Shown in pieces: positions 15,570 to 24,335 of a DNA stretch of 35,632 nucleotides; position 1 is the stretch's first letter, and each line of letters starts with the position of its first letter. The DNA lies in NCBI RefSeq assembly GCF_023074175.1, contig NZ_JADPKS010000168.1, positions 1 to 35,632 on the forward strand, written 5' to 3'. The translations under genes and the position numbers were made by a program. The notes under the pieces are model-generated. The model was not told the DNA's origin. It was given only the letters and a program-made list of their open reading frames with translations, and did no database searches. This DNA comes from Bradyrhizobium sp. 139 (lineage in GTDB: Bacteria; Pseudomonadota; Alphaproteobacteria; Rhizobiales; Xanthobacteraceae).

Positions 15570-16375
15570 TGCACTCGATCCCCGGCCGCCGCCTCATCAT
15601 GGCGCTGTTCCTGATCTTCCTGCTGTTGCCGATCTACTGGCTCGTCAACATGAGCTTCAAGACCAACGCCGAGATCGTCTCGACGATGACGTTATGGCCG
15701 CATGCCCCGACGCTCCAGCACTACAAGCGCATCTTCACCGACGAGAGCTGGTATTCCGGCTACATCAACTCGCTGGAATACGTCGTCCTCAACACCATCA
15801 TCTCGATCTCGGTGGCGTTGCCGGCGGCTTACGCGTTCTCGCGCTATCGCTTCCTCGGCGACAAGCATCTGTTCTTCTGGCTGTTGTCGAACCGCATGGC
15901 GCCGGCGGCGGTCTATGCGCTGCCGTTCTTCAACCTCTATTCGGCGATCGGGCTGTTCGATACGCCTTGGGCCGTTGCGCTCGCGCACTGCATCTTCAAC
16001 GTTCCGCTGGCGGTCTGGATCCTCGAAGGCTTCGTGTCCGGCGTGCCGCGCGAGATCGACGAGACCGCCTTCCTCGACGGCTATTCCTTCCCGCGCTTCT
16101 TCATCAAGATCCTGGTTCCGCTGATCGCGAGCGGCATCGGCGTCGCCGCCTTCTTCTGCTTCATGTTCTCCTGGGTCGAGCTGCTGCTTGCGCGCACGCT
16201 GACCTCGGTGCAGGCCAAGCCCATCGCCGCGATCATGACGCGCACGGTGTCGGCGGCCGGCATGGATTGGGGGCTGTTGGCTGCCGCCGGCGTTCTCACC
16301 ATCATCCCGGGCGCGCTCGTGATCTGGTTCGTCCGCAACTATATCGCGAGCGGCTTCGCGCTCGGCCGGGTCTAG
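15569..16375 (+). CDS. glpQ: Glycerol ABC transporter permease GlpQ
   Basis: This 268-aa second permease is of the MalG/UgpE type, with about six membrane helices. The EAA coupling loop is 'EIDETAFLDGYSFPRFFIKI' followed by 'LVPL', somewhat divergent from the EAA consensus but with the central Asp-Gly kept. The short N-terminus and the final 'FVRNYIASGFALGRV' are typical for this permease branch ('GLxxGAV-like' end). It pairs with GlpP to form the channel. It overlaps glpP by one base and is followed 10 bases later by glpU. The rhizobial glpQ name here is not the glycerophosphodiesterase of E. coli. Confidence 0.92.
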   Translation: MHSIPGRRLIMALFLIFLLLPIYWLVNMSFKTNAEIVSTMTLWPHAPTLQHYKRIFTDESWYSGYINSLEYVVLNTIISISVALPAAYAFSRYRFLGDKHLFFWLLSNRMAPAAVYALPFFNLYSAIGLFDTPWAVALAHCIFNVPLAVWILEGFVSGVPREIDETAFLDGYSFPRFFIKILVPLIASGIGVAAFFCFMFSWVELLLARTLTSVQAKPIAAIMTRTVSAAGMDWGLLAAAGVLTIIPGALVIWFVRNYIASGFALGRV

Positions 16376-16385
16376 GGAGGCTTTT

Positions 16386-16715
16386 ATGGAATCCATCGCA
16401 TGGATGGCCTGGACGCTACCGACCGCGATCTTCTTCGCGGCGCTCGCCTGCACGCTCGCCGTGATGACCTGGCTTGCCGCGGTCTATCCCGAGGCCGAGC
16501 GTGTCGGCGTGCTGCGCATTCCGACCACGCGCGGCGACCGCCTGTTCATCTCGCTGATCACGGCCGCCGTCATCCATCTCTTGTGGATTGCCTTCATCGG
16601 CACCGACGCGCTTGCCACGCTGCCGATCGGCGAGGAGGGCATTGAGATTTCGCGCCTGTGGCTCGCATCAGGAATTTCGCTTGTCACGGCCGTGCTTATT
16701 TTTCGTACGGTCTAG
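16386..16715 (+). CDS. glpU: Small membrane protein GlpU (DUF2160)
   Basis: This 109-aa integral membrane protein of the DUF2160 family has three predicted helices (about 10-31, 53-71 and 90-107) and a short charged loop with 'YPEAERVGVLRIPTTRGDR' after the first. GGAGG lies just upstream of the ATG. It sits between permease and binding-protein genes in the same position as glpU of the rhizobial glycerol operon. Its role is not established. It might stabilise the transporter or serve as an accessory subunit (inference). It is absent from most maltose- or Ugp-type operons. Confidence 0.85.
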   Translation: MESIAWMAWTLPTAIFFAALACTLAVMTWLAAVYPEAERVGVLRIPTTRGDRLFISLITAAVIHLLWIAFIGTDALATLPIGEEGIEISRLWLASGISLVTAVLIFRTV

Positions 16716-16788
16716 CTCGCGAAGGGACGGCCAGATCCGGGACCAACCCGGGCCTGTAAAAGGTTTGTCGCTGCAACGGAGGAACAAC

Positions 16789-18585
16789 ATGCGACGTTCA
16801 AGGAGAAGGAAAGGTCCATTGACCAAGAGCAATTTTCTGACCATGTCCAGCACCGCCGCGCTTCTGGCGGTGTCATTCGCCGTCTCGGCGCCGGTTCGCG
16901 CCGCCGACGACGCCGCGATCCAGAAGTGGATTGCGGAATTCCAGCCCTCGACGCTGTCGAAGGACGAGCAGAAGAAGGAGCTGGAGTGGTTCGCCAAGGC
17001 CGCCGAGCCCTTCAAGGGCATGGAGATCAATGTCGTCTCCGAGACCATCACGACCCACGAATACGAATCGCAGACGCTGGCCAAGGCGTTCTCCGAGCTC
17101 ACCGGCATCAAGCTCAAGCACGACATCATCCAGGAAGGTGACGTCGTCGAGAAGCTGCAGACCCAGATGCAGTCCGGCAAGAATGTGTACGACGGCTGGA
17201 TCAACGACTCCGACCTGATCGGCACGCATTTCCGCTACGGCCAGACCATCGCGCTGTCGGACTACATGACCGGCGAGGGCAAGGACGTCACCGATCCCAT
17301 GCTCGACGTCAACGACTTCATCGGCAAGTCGTTCGGCACCGCGCCGGACGGCAAGCTCTATCAGCTGCCCGATCAGCAGTTCGCCAACCTCTACTGGTTC
17401 CGCTACGACTGGTTCACCAATCCGGACTACAAGGCCAAGTTCAAGGCCAAGTATGGCTACGAGCTCGGCGTGCCCGTGAACTGGTCGGCCTATGAGGACA
17501 TCGCCGAGTTCTTCACCAACGACATCAAGGAGATCAACGGCGTCAAGGTCTACGGCCATATGGATTATGGCAAGAAGGACCCCTCGCTCGGATGGCGTTT
17601 CACCGACGCCTGGCTCTCGATGGCCGGCAACGGCGACAAGGGCATCCCGAACGGTCTGCCGGTCGACGAATGGGGCATCCGCATGGAAGGCTGCCGTCCG
17701 GTCGGCTCCTCGGTCGAGCGTGGTGGCGACGCCAACGGTCCGGCTGCGGTCTACTCGATCACCAAGTACCTCGAGTGGATGAAGAAGTATGCTCCGCCGC
17801 AAGCGCAGGGCATGACCTTCTCCGAGTCTGGACCGGTGCCGGCGCAGGGCAACATCGCCCAGCAGATGTTCTGGTACACCGCCTTCACCGCCGACATGGT
17901 GAAGCCGGGCATCGCCGTGATGAACGCGGACGGTACGCCGAAATGGCGTATGGCTCCGTCGCCGCACGGTTCGTACTGGAAGGAGGGCATGAAGCTCGGC
18001 TACCAGGACGCCGGGTCGCTCACGCTTCTGAAGTCGACCCCGGCGGATCGCCGCAAGGCAGCCTGGCTCTATCTCCAGTTCATCGTCTCCAAGTCGGTGT
18101 CTCTGAAGAAGAGCCATGTCGGTCTCACCTTCGTCCGTGAATCCGACATCTGGGACAAGTCGTTCACCGAGCGTGCGCCGAAGCTCGGCGGCCTGATCGA
18201 GTTCTACCGCTCGCCCGCGCGCGTGCAGTGGACCCCGACCGGCAACAACGTGCCCGACTATCCGAAGCTGGCCCAGCTGTGGTGGCAGAACATCGGCGAT
18301 GCGTCGTCCGGTGCGAAGACGCCGCAAGCTGCGATGGACTCGCTTGCCGCTGCCCAGGACTCCGTCATGGAGCGTCTGGAGAAGTCCGGCGTGCAGGGCG
18401 CCTGCGGTCCGAAGCTGCACAAGAAGGAGACGGCCGAGTACTGGTTCGCCAAGGCCCAGAAGGACGGCACGATTGCTCCGCAGCGCAAGCTCGCCAACGA
18501 GAAGCCGAAGGGCGAAACGGTCGACTACGACACGCTGATCAAGTCGTGGCCGGCCACCCCGCCCAAGCGCGCGGAAGCGAAGTAA
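16789..18585 (+). CDS. glpV: Glycerol ABC transporter periplasmic binding protein GlpV
   Basis: This 598-aa type-I (MalE-like) solute-binding protein is exported by a signal peptide. The hydrophobic core is 'STAALLAVSFAVSAPVRA', with cleavage probably after Ala-Asp-Asp or just before it. The mature protein (about 560 aa) is larger than MalE. It begins with a conserved helical 'WIAEFQPSTLSKDEQKKELE' stretch, followed by the usual 'INVVSETITTHEYESQTLAK' strand/helix. ATG 16789 has GGAGG 6 bases upstream. A TTG at 16819, with a purine-rich stretch before it, would give a shorter, more standard signal peptide; the longer start adds 'RRSRRRK'. A small hairpin, CCGGG/CCCGG (16737-16751), lies in the gap after glpU. 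The gene ends the operon and is followed by strong hairpins. Confidence 0.9.
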   Translation: MRRSRRRKGPLTKSNFLTMSSTAALLAVSFAVSAPVRAADDAAIQKWIAEFQPSTLSKDEQKKELEWFAKAAEPFKGMEINVVSETITTHEYESQTLAKAFSELTGIKLKHDIIQEGDVVEKLQTQMQSGKNVYDGWINDSDLIGTHFRYGQTIALSDYMTGEGKDVTDPMLDVNDFIGKSFGTAPDGKLYQLPDQQFANLYWFRYDWFTNPDYKAKFKAKYGYELGVPVNWSAYEDIAEFFTNDIKEINGVKVYGHMDYGKKDPSLGWRFTDAWLSMAGNGDKGIPNGLPVDEWGIRMEGCRPVGSSVERGGDANGPAAVYSITKYLEWMKKYAPPQAQGMTFSESGPVPAQGNIAQQMFWYTAFTADMVKPGIAVMNADGTPKWRMAPSPHGSYWKEGMKLGYQDAGSLTLLKSTPADRRKAAWLYLQFIVSKSVSLKKSHVGLTFVRESDIWDKSFTERAPKLGGLIEFYRSPARVQWTPTGNNVPDYPKLAQLWWQNIGDASSGAKTPQAAMDSLAAAQDSVMERLEKSGVQGACGPKLHKKETAEYWFAKAQKDGTIAPQRKLANEKPKGETVDYDTLIKSWPATPPKRAEAK

Positions 18586-18597
18586 CGTCTAGACGTC

Positions 18598-18662
18598 ATG
18601 GCCGGGCTTGTCCCGGCCATCCACCAAACGCAAGGCCGGGAGCGATCCCGGCCTTTTCTTTT
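18598..18662 (+). terminator. Tandem hairpins with intrinsic terminator after glpV
   Basis: The first hairpin (18598-18620) has the 9-bp stem ATGGCCGGG/CCCGGCCAT. The second (18632-18655) has the 10-bp stem AAGGCCGGGA/TCCCGGCCTT with loop GCGA, and TTCTTTT follows. The second is a textbook Rho-independent terminator; the first may protect the mRNA end. Confidence 0.85.
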
Positions 18663-18705
18663 CTCGCCTCGCCCCGCTTCTTGGCGGGGGCCTGAGCGAG
18701 CGCGC

Positions 18706-18838
18706 CTCGTCCTTCGAGACGACCGCTTTGCGGCCTCCTCAGGATGAGGCTAAGCGGCACCTTTACCCGACAAAGTGCTGCCGCGCACTCCGTCCTCATC
18801 CTGAGGGCCCGCTAAAGGCGGGCGTCTCGAAGGATGGG
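18706..18838. repeat. Palindromic repeat, family C
   Basis: The outer arms are CTCGTCCTTCGAGAC (18706-18720) and GTCTCGAAGGATGGG (18824-18838). An inner pair is CCTCAGGATGAGG and CCTCATCCTGAGG. It fills most of the gap between the glpV terminator and the OYE gene. Related elements with CCTGAGG/CCTTCGAGG cores are at 25827-25953. Confidence 0.8.
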
Positions 18839-18899
18839 CGGCAGGGAAACGGCCTTAAATGCGATAGCTCTGCCTCTTGCGGGGAGAGAAAGAAGAAAG

Positions 18900-20003
18900 T
18901 TACTCCGCCGCTTCGGCCGCTTCCAGCGTCGGGTAATCCGTGTAACCCTTGGCGCTGCCGCCATAGAACGTGGTCTTGTCCCAATCGTTCAGCGTCGCGC
19001 CCGTCTTCAGGCGCTCGACCAGGTCCGGGTTGGAGATGAACGGCTTGCCGAACGCGATCAGATCGGCCGCGTTTGAGTCCAGCACCTTGGTCGCGAGATC
19101 GAAGTCATAGCCGTTGTTGGCGATGTAGGCGCCGGCGAAGCGCTTGCGCAGGCCGGCATAGTCGAACGGCGCGATGTCGCGCGGACCGCCGGTGGCGCCT
19201 TCGACGACATGGAGATAGACGAGCTTCAACTCGCCGAGGCCATCGACGATATGCTCATACAAGGCCTGCGGGTTCGAGTCCGAGATATCGTTGGCCGGCG
19301 TCACCGGCGAGAGGCGGATGCCGGTGCGCTCAGTGCCGGCTTCGGCCACGACGGCCTTGGAGACTTCCAGCATCAGCCGCGCGCGGTTCTCGATGGAGCC
19401 GCCATAGGCGTCGGTGCGCTTGTTGGTGCCGTCCTTTGCAAATTGCTCGAGCAGATAGCCGTTGGCACCGTGGATTTCGACGCCGTCGAAGCCGGCCTCC
19501 AGCGCATTCTTCGTGGCGCGCTTGAAGTCGTCGATGATGCCAGGAATTTCGGAGAGTTCGAGCGCGCGGGGCTCGGAGACGTCGGCGAAGGTGCCGTTCA
19601 CAAAGGTCTTGCCCTTGGCGCGGATCGCGCTCGGCGCCACCGGGGCCGCGCCATTCGCCTGGAGATCGACATGCGAGATACGGCCGACATGCCAGAGCTG
19701 GATGAAGATCTTGCCGCCGCGCTCATGGACGCGGTCGGTGACCTTGCGCCAGCCGGCGGCCTGCTCCCTGGAGTAGATGCCGGGTGTGTCCTGGTAGCCC
19801 TGGCCCTGCTGCGAGACCTGGCTCGCTTCGGTGATCAGCAGGCCTGCGGAGGCGCGCTGGCCGTAATAGTCGGCGGCGAGCGCACCCGGCACGAACGTGC
19901 CGGGAACAGCGCGGTTGCGCGTCAGCGGCGCCATCACGAAACGGTTCGCAAGCGTGATCGGGCCGAGCTTGTAAGGCTCAAACAATTTGGTCGAACGGCT
20001 CAT
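18900..20003 (-). CDS. Old Yellow Enzyme-type alkene reductase (NADH:flavin oxidoreductase)
   Basis: This 367-aa FMN-dependent TIM-barrel enzyme reduces activated C=C bonds or nitro/nitrate ester compounds with NAD(P)H. It is of the NemA/OYE class. Diagnostic residues are the His-Asn pair that holds the substrate (His178 and Asn181 in 'IHGANGYLL'), the proton donor Tyr183, the FMN-contacting threonine in 'MAPLTRNRA' and 'IQLWHVGR'. 'GGSIENRAR' is the classic OYE end-of-barrel pattern. I chose ATG 20003 because the fold begins right there; the open frame extends upstream to 20054 without family match. Stress or xenobiotic response is the usual role, but no regulator is adjacent. Confidence 0.92.
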   Translation of the reverse strand: MSRSTKLFEPYKLGPITLANRFVMAPLTRNRAVPGTFVPGALAADYYGQRASAGLLITEASQVSQQGQGYQDTPGIYSREQAAGWRKVTDRVHERGGKIFIQLWHVGRISHVDLQANGAAPVAPSAIRAKGKTFVNGTFADVSEPRALELSEIPGIIDDFKRATKNALEAGFDGVEIHGANGYLLEQFAKDGTNKRTDAYGGSIENRARLMLEVSKAVVAEAGTERTGIRLSPVTPANDISDSNPQALYEHIVDGLGELKLVYLHVVEGATGGPRDIAPFDYAGLRKRFAGAYIANNGYDFDLATKVLDSNAADLIAFGKPFISNPDLVERLKTGATLNDWDKTTFYGGSAKGYTDYPTLEAAEAAE

Positions 20004-20133
20004 GGGAATGCTTCCAGGCGGTGAGAGGTGCGGAACACTTGTGCATCGCGGCAATCAACGCAAGGGAGGAGCCATACGGAAAGTGCAGGCAAGCTGCGCG
20101 GCGGGGACCGCGTAGCATGATTTATGTGCAATT

Positions 20134-20168
20134 TAGGCCGGGGCGACAGATTCCGTTGCCCCGGCCTA
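20134..20168. terminator. Strong 11-bp stem-loop after the DUF1993 gene
   Basis: TAGGCCGGGGC and GCCCCGGCCTA (20134-20144 and 20158-20168) pair perfectly around a 13-base loop. It lies 5 bases after the DUF1993 stop (minus strand) and upstream of the OYE gene. The minus-strand RNA continues AAAUUGC, so the U-run is weak; it may be a terminator or an RNA-stabilising structure. Confidence 0.6.
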
Positions 20169-20172
20169 TCAG

Positions 20173-20676
20173 TCAGTTCGCGCCGAGGAAGTCGCGCTTG
20201 CCGATCTCGACGCCGTTGTGACGCAACAGGCCGTGGGCGGTCGCGGCGTGGAAATAGAAGTTGGGCAGCGAGAATGCGCTCAGGAATTGCTGGCCCTTCA
20301 TCGTGATGGATTTGTCGGGGCCGGCCGGGAAGGTGACGTCCCTGGCGTCGGCGCCCTCGAACTGCTCGGGCTTGAACGATTTCACATAGTCGATGGTCTT
20401 CGCCAGGCGTTGCTTCAATTCGGCAAAGCTGGTCTCGGTGTCGGGCGTGGAAGGCACTTCGCTATGCGTCAGTCGCGCACAGCCCTTGGCGGCGAAATCG
20501 CTGACGAGCTGGATCTGTTTCGAGAGCGGCAGCATGTCCGGGAAGAGGCGGGAGCCGAGCAGCACGCTCGGGTCGACCTTTTTGGCCGCGCAATGCGCCT
20601 CGGCTTTCGTGAGCAGGCCGATCAGGCTGTTCAGCATTTGCAAATAGGCGGGAACGACGGCGTCGTGGAAGGACAT
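20173..20676 (-). CDS. DUF1993 family protein
   Basis: This 167-aa protein matches the DUF1993 pattern, which has a DinB-like four-helix fold. Visible stretches are 'MLNSLIGLLTKAEAH' at the start, 'SRLFPDMLPLSKQIQLVSDF', and near the end 'FSLPNFYFHAATAHGLLRHN'. The family has no established activity. It has no signal or membrane segment, so it is cytoplasmic. It is followed by a stem-loop and then, on the same strand, by the OYE gene, so the two may be partly co-transcribed. Its start is preceded by a weak GAGCGAG. Confidence 0.88.
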   Translation of the reverse strand: MSFHDAVVPAYLQMLNSLIGLLTKAEAHCAAKKVDPSVLLGSRLFPDMLPLSKQIQLVSDFAAKGCARLTHSEVPSTPDTETSFAELKQRLAKTIDYVKSFKPEQFEGADARDVTFPAGPDKSITMKGQQFLSAFSLPNFYFHAATAHGLLRHNGVEIGKRDFLGAN

Positions 20677-20831
20677 GTGATGCTCGCTCTCATGGTGGGA
20701 AATCTCAGGAGAAACCTGAGCTGCTCACATGGGAGCGTCATGGAAAAATACAATCGCCGGAACGGCCTGTGCAGTGCGAAAATTCTACTGGATCGACTGC
20801 GGCCGTATCATCTGCGGCCACCCTCTCCGCT

Positions 20832-20932
20832 GTCGTCACCCGCGAAGGCGGGTGATCCAGTACGCCGCGGCGGAAGTTGTGTGAACTCATAATCGCCGCG
20901 GAGTACTGGATGCCCGCCTTCGCGGGCATGAC
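20832..20932. repeat. Palindromic repeat, family D
   Basis: The arms start GTCGTCACCCGCGAAGGCGG at 20832 and end CGCGGGCATGAC at 20932. Between them, GATCCAGTACGCCGCGGCG pairs with CGCCGCGGAGTACTGGAT. I see only this copy in the window. It fills the gap between the DUF1993 start and the lytic transglycosylase stop. Confidence 0.85.
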
Positions 20933-20948
20933 CAAGAGTAGAACGCGT

Positions 20949-22253
20949 CTACCGCACCGTCGCCGCCGGCTGCGCCTGTGCCGTGCTGCCGCCGCGCATC
21001 CGGGCGAGCAGTTCGGCGGTCGGCCAGGAATCGGCGGGCAGGCTATATTTGATCTGCATCGCCTTGACGGCGGCGCGGCTCTGCTGGCCCAGCACGCCGT
21101 CGATCTTGCCGACATTGAAGCCGGCTTGGACCAGAAGCTGCTGCAATTGCTTGAGCTCGTTGAACGGGAGCTGCGCGACCGGTGCCGACGGTTTTCGCAT
21201 CGGAGCCGCGCCCGCGATGCGGGTGGCGAGATAGCCCGCGGTGGTCGAATAGATCAGCGAGTTATTCCACTCCGTGTAAGCCGCGAAGTTCGGGTACGCC
21301 ACGAACGCCGGTCCAAAGCGTCCCATCGGCAGCAGCACGGAGGCCGCGAGATTGTCGTTCGGCAGCGGACGGCCGTCGGGATAGGTCACCCCTAGCTGTG
21401 CCCATTTCGAGCGCGGCTGCTGCACCGTGAGGTCGGTCTGATCCCACGGCAGGTTTTGCGGCACCTTGATCTCTTCCAGCCAAGGCTCGCCGCGCCGCCA
21501 CTTCAAGCCGTTGGCGATGTAGTTCGCGGTCGAGCCGATCACGTCATCCTCGCTGCGCAAGAGGTCGCGCCGCCCGTCGCCGTCGTAATCGACGGCATAG
21601 TTGACGTAATGCACGGGCAGGAACTGCGTCTGCCCAAGCTCGCCGGCCCAGGAGCCGACCATCTCGTCCGGATGCAAATCGCCGCGGTCGATGATCTTCA
21701 GCGCGGCGATGGTCTCGTTGACGAACATCTCCGAGCGGCGGCAGTCATAGGCCAGCGACACCAGCGATTTCAGCGTCGGCAGATTGCCCATATTGACGCC
21801 GAAATCGCTCTCGAGGCCCCAGAACGCGGCGATCACCGCCGGCGGCACGCCGTATTCCTTTTCGGCCCGCGCGAATGCGGCCGCATGTTGCTTGATGTGC
21901 TGCTGGCCATTCTGCATGCGATAGGGCGCGGCCATGCGGCCGGCAAATTCGGTGAAGAGCTGGCCGAACACGCGCTGGCCGCGGTCGCGGTTGACGATGC
22001 CCTGGTCGTAGACGAGGTAGAGCGAGGCCTCCGCGATCGTCCGCTGCGATACGCCGGACGCGACGGCTTGGCTCTTCACGTCAGCCAGGAAGCGATCGAA
22101 GTTCGCGCCATTGTGGCACGACGCCGCGCGCGGGGAGGGGGCGCTCGCCTTGGGCACCGCGGGTTTGACGGGCGGCGGCGCGAATTGAGCGGAGGCGGGA
22201 AGGGCGAGTGTCAGCAGAGCGGCGGCCGCGATCGCAAATCGGGTCTGGAGCAT
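20949..22253 (-). CDS. MltB-type lytic murein transglycosylase
   Basis: This 434-aa exported enzyme cleaves the glycan strand of peptidoglycan with anhydro-ring formation. It has an N-terminal signal ('FAIAAAALLTLALPASA'), then a Pro/Ala linker. The catalytic SLT_2 domain (about 45-345) has catalytic Glu148 in 'AAFWGLESDFG', plus 'GELGQTQFLP' and 'YDGDGRRDL'. A peptidoglycan-binding domain lies at about 355-415 ('LKQLQQLLVQAGFNVGKIDG'). There is no cysteine lipobox, so it is periplasmic rather than a lipoprotein. I chose ATG 22253; the open frame extends upstream but lacks a signal. It probably serves cell wall turnover. Confidence 0.92.
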   Translation of the reverse strand: MLQTRFAIAAAALLTLALPASAQFAPPPVKPAVPKASAPSPRAASCHNGANFDRFLADVKSQAVASGVSQRTIAEASLYLVYDQGIVNRDRGQRVFGQLFTEFAGRMAAPYRMQNGQQHIKQHAAAFARAEKEYGVPPAVIAAFWGLESDFGVNMGNLPTLKSLVSLAYDCRRSEMFVNETIAALKIIDRGDLHPDEMVGSWAGELGQTQFLPVHYVNYAVDYDGDGRRDLLRSEDDVIGSTANYIANGLKWRRGEPWLEEIKVPQNLPWDQTDLTVQQPRSKWAQLGVTYPDGRPLPNDNLAASVLLPMGRFGPAFVAYPNFAAYTEWNNSLIYSTTAGYLATRIAGAAPMRKPSAPVAQLPFNELKQLQQLLVQAGFNVGKIDGVLGQQSRAAVKAMQIKYSLPADSWPTAELLARMRGGSTAQAQPAATVR

Positions 22254-22440
22254 GAGGTTTCCGGGAGGGGAGGAGATGCTTGGATTCTTGACGAAGTTTA
22301 ATGGAATGATCACGTTCAAACCAGTGCCGCGGCTCCGCGACGCACCCTGAAACCTTGCGGGCGGGCCAGGGGCATCCCTACTTCATGCTTGCCGGCCCGC
22401 AACGCCTCCAGCGGCCGCGGCCGGCCCCCGGGAGACGGCC

Positions 22441-23397
22441 ATGAACTATCTTCGTACCGCAATGCTGCTCGCAGGCCTCACCGCCCTGTTCATGGGCGTC
22501 GGCTATCTGATCGGCGGCGCCGCCGGCGCCATGATCGCGCTCGTCATTGCCGCGGCGACGAATCTCTTCACCTACTGGAATTCCGATCGCATGGTGCTCA
22601 GCATGTACGGCGCCCATGAGGTCGACCGCAGCAGCGCGCCGGAGCTGGTCGGGCTTGTCGCCGAGCTTGCCGGCCGCGCCTCGCTGCCGATGCCGCGCGT
22701 GTTCCTGATGGACGAGCCGCAGCCCAACGCGTTCGCGACCGGCCGCAATCCCGAAAACGCGGCGGTCGCCGTCACCACCGGCCTGATGCACCAGCTCAGC
22801 CGCGAGGAGCTTGCCGGCGTGATCGCGCACGAGCTCGCGCATATCAAGCACCACGACACGCTGCTGATGACTGTTACCGCGACCATCGCCGGCGCGATCT
22901 CCATGCTGGCGCAGTTCGGCATGTTCTTCGGAGGCAATCGCGACAACAACGGCCCCGGCATCGTCAGCTCGATCCTGATGATGATTCTGGCGCCGCTCGG
23001 TGCCATGTTGGTGCAGATGGCGATCAGCCGCACGCGCGAATATGCCGCGGACAATCTCGGCGCGCGCATCGCCGGTCAGCCGATGTGGCTGGCATCGGCG
23101 CTGGTCAAGATCGAGGGCGCCGCGCATCAGGTCCCTAACTTCGAGGCGGAGCGTAATCCCGCGACCGCGCACATGTTCATCATCAATCCGCTATCGGGCC
23201 ATGGCGTGGACAATCTCTTCGCCACCCATCCCTCGACGCAGAACCGCATCGCCGCGCTTCAGCAGCTCGCAGCCGAGCTCGGCGCGCAGGCGGCGCCGTC
23301 GATGGGGGCCAACGAAAACTATCCGCCGCAAGGCCCGTGGGGCCACTCGTCCCCGCGCGGGCCTGCGAGCGGTCCTTCACGTGGCCCTTGGGGCTGA
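22441..23397 (+). CDS. htpX: Membrane metalloprotease HtpX
   Basis: This 318-aa M48-family zinc endopeptidase of the inner membrane removes damaged membrane proteins with FtsH. Two N-terminal helices lie at about 5-24 and 27-47, and two more at about 142-165 and 176-195. The zinc site is His130 and His134 in 'VIAHELAHIKHHD', with Glu131 as catalyst and Glu200 in 'SRTREYAAD' as third ligand. The C-terminus ends in a Pro/Gly/Ser tail. GGGAGA lies before the ATG. It is flanked by unrelated genes, so it is transcribed alone, probably under envelope or heat stress control (family knowledge). Confidence 0.95.
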   Translation: MNYLRTAMLLAGLTALFMGVGYLIGGAAGAMIALVIAAATNLFTYWNSDRMVLSMYGAHEVDRSSAPELVGLVAELAGRASLPMPRVFLMDEPQPNAFATGRNPENAAVAVTTGLMHQLSREELAGVIAHELAHIKHHDTLLMTVTATIAGAISMLAQFGMFFGGNRDNNGPGIVSSILMMILAPLGAMLVQMAISRTREYAADNLGARIAGQPMWLASALVKIEGAAHQVPNFEAERNPATAHMFIINPLSGHGVDNLFATHPSTQNRIAALQQLAAELGAQAAPSMGANENYPPQGPWGHSSPRGPASGPSRGPWG

Positions 23398-23534
23398 TGC
23401 GGAACCGGCCAGAATTTGCGCCCCGCTTTGTGACCTGGCGCACACAGCATCGTCCCGACCGGTGCTAACACCGTTCCGTGACTGTTCCTTCGAAAGGGGA
23501 TGGGTGGCCGGCCCTCTGCCTGCCGCCGTCTAAG

Positions 23535-24176
23535 ATGACCAAAGCTGCGGTACCATTGCTGATCGTCCTGGGCGTGCTCATTGGCCTGTCCACGCACACG
23601 GTCGTCAATTGCGGGGACGAGGACGAGCCCGACATCTGCTCGGCCGTGATCGGCTTTTCGCCGCTCCGGGGATCGCTGATCGCCTTCGCCTATGAAGGGC
23701 GCGGGCGGATCGCGCTGCGCCACGGCGACTGGCGGCGGGCGATCGCGGATTTCGACGAGGCCATCCATCTCAATCCCAACCGCGCCTCGCTCTATCGCGA
23801 CCGCGCGCTGGCGCGTCGGCAGAACGGCGACCTGGAGCTTGCCATCGAGGATTATGACGAGGCGATCGCGCATGATCCCAAGCACGCCGCGCCGTATCAC
23901 CAGCGCGGCCTCGCCCTCGCCGCCACCGGCGATCTCGATCGCGCCATCCTGAGCTACAACACGGCGGTCCGTCTTGAGTCATCGAATGCGCAGGCCCGGC
24001 TCGACCGTGGCCTCGCATTCCTTGCCCGCGGCCAGGCCGACGACGCGCGCGCCGATTTCGAAGCCGCGCTGGCATTGCCGGCCGGCAAGGACGGCCGCAC
24101 CCGCGATGCGGCGCGTGCCAAGCTCGCCGAGCTCGCGAGCGCCGAGCCGACCCGGGTTTCGACGCCGCGGCGGTGA
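23535..24176 (+). CDS. Membrane-anchored tetratricopeptide repeat protein
   Basis: This 213-aa protein has a hydrophobic N-terminal segment ('AVPLLIVLGVLIGLSTHTVV', about residues 4-23) that could be a signal or anchor. About four TPR units follow in 55-195: 'RGRIALRHGDWRRAIADFDE', 'RALARRQNGDLELAIEDYDE', 'RGLALAATGDLDRAILSYNT' and 'RGLAFLARGQADDARADFEA'. TPR arrays bind other proteins. The partner is not shown by the neighbours (htpX before, a basic protein after on the other strand). The start is uncertain: ATG 23535 gives a clean anchor, and a GTG at 23478 is possible. Neither has a strong ribosome binding site. Confidence 0.82.
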   Translation: MTKAAVPLLIVLGVLIGLSTHTVVNCGDEDEPDICSAVIGFSPLRGSLIAFAYEGRGRIALRHGDWRRAIADFDEAIHLNPNRASLYRDRALARRQNGDLELAIEDYDEAIAHDPKHAAPYHQRGLALAATGDLDRAILSYNTAVRLESSNAQARLDRGLAFLARGQADDARADFEAALALPAGKDGRTRDAARAKLAELASAEPTRVSTPRR

Positions 24177-24202
24177 AAGTCTAGAGCTGCATTCGCCGCC
24201 GC

Positions 24203-24322
24203 AACCCCTCTCCCCGCTCATGGTGAGGGGTTCTCTCCGCGCGAGAATCTGTTGCGCTGAGTTTGCTGAAGCAACCCCTCATCCGGCGCTTCGCGCCACC
24301 TTCTCCCACAAGGGCAGAAGGA
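24203..24322. repeat. Palindromic repeat-like element, family E (divergent)
   Basis: It contains CCCCTCTCCCCGCTCATGG with a GAGGGG return, and CGGCGCTTCGCGCC within a CTTCTCCCACAAGGGCAGAAG stretch. It resembles the more perfect element at 26341-26480 and elements common in rhizobial genomes. It lies between the convergent TPR and lysine-tailed protein genes. Confidence 0.6.
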
Positions 24323-24335
24323 AGAAGCGTCGCGA

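Noticed and set aside
20738..21115. Minus-strand frame across repeat D
   Set aside because: Its sequence is the repeat plus a shadow of the transglycosylase gene.
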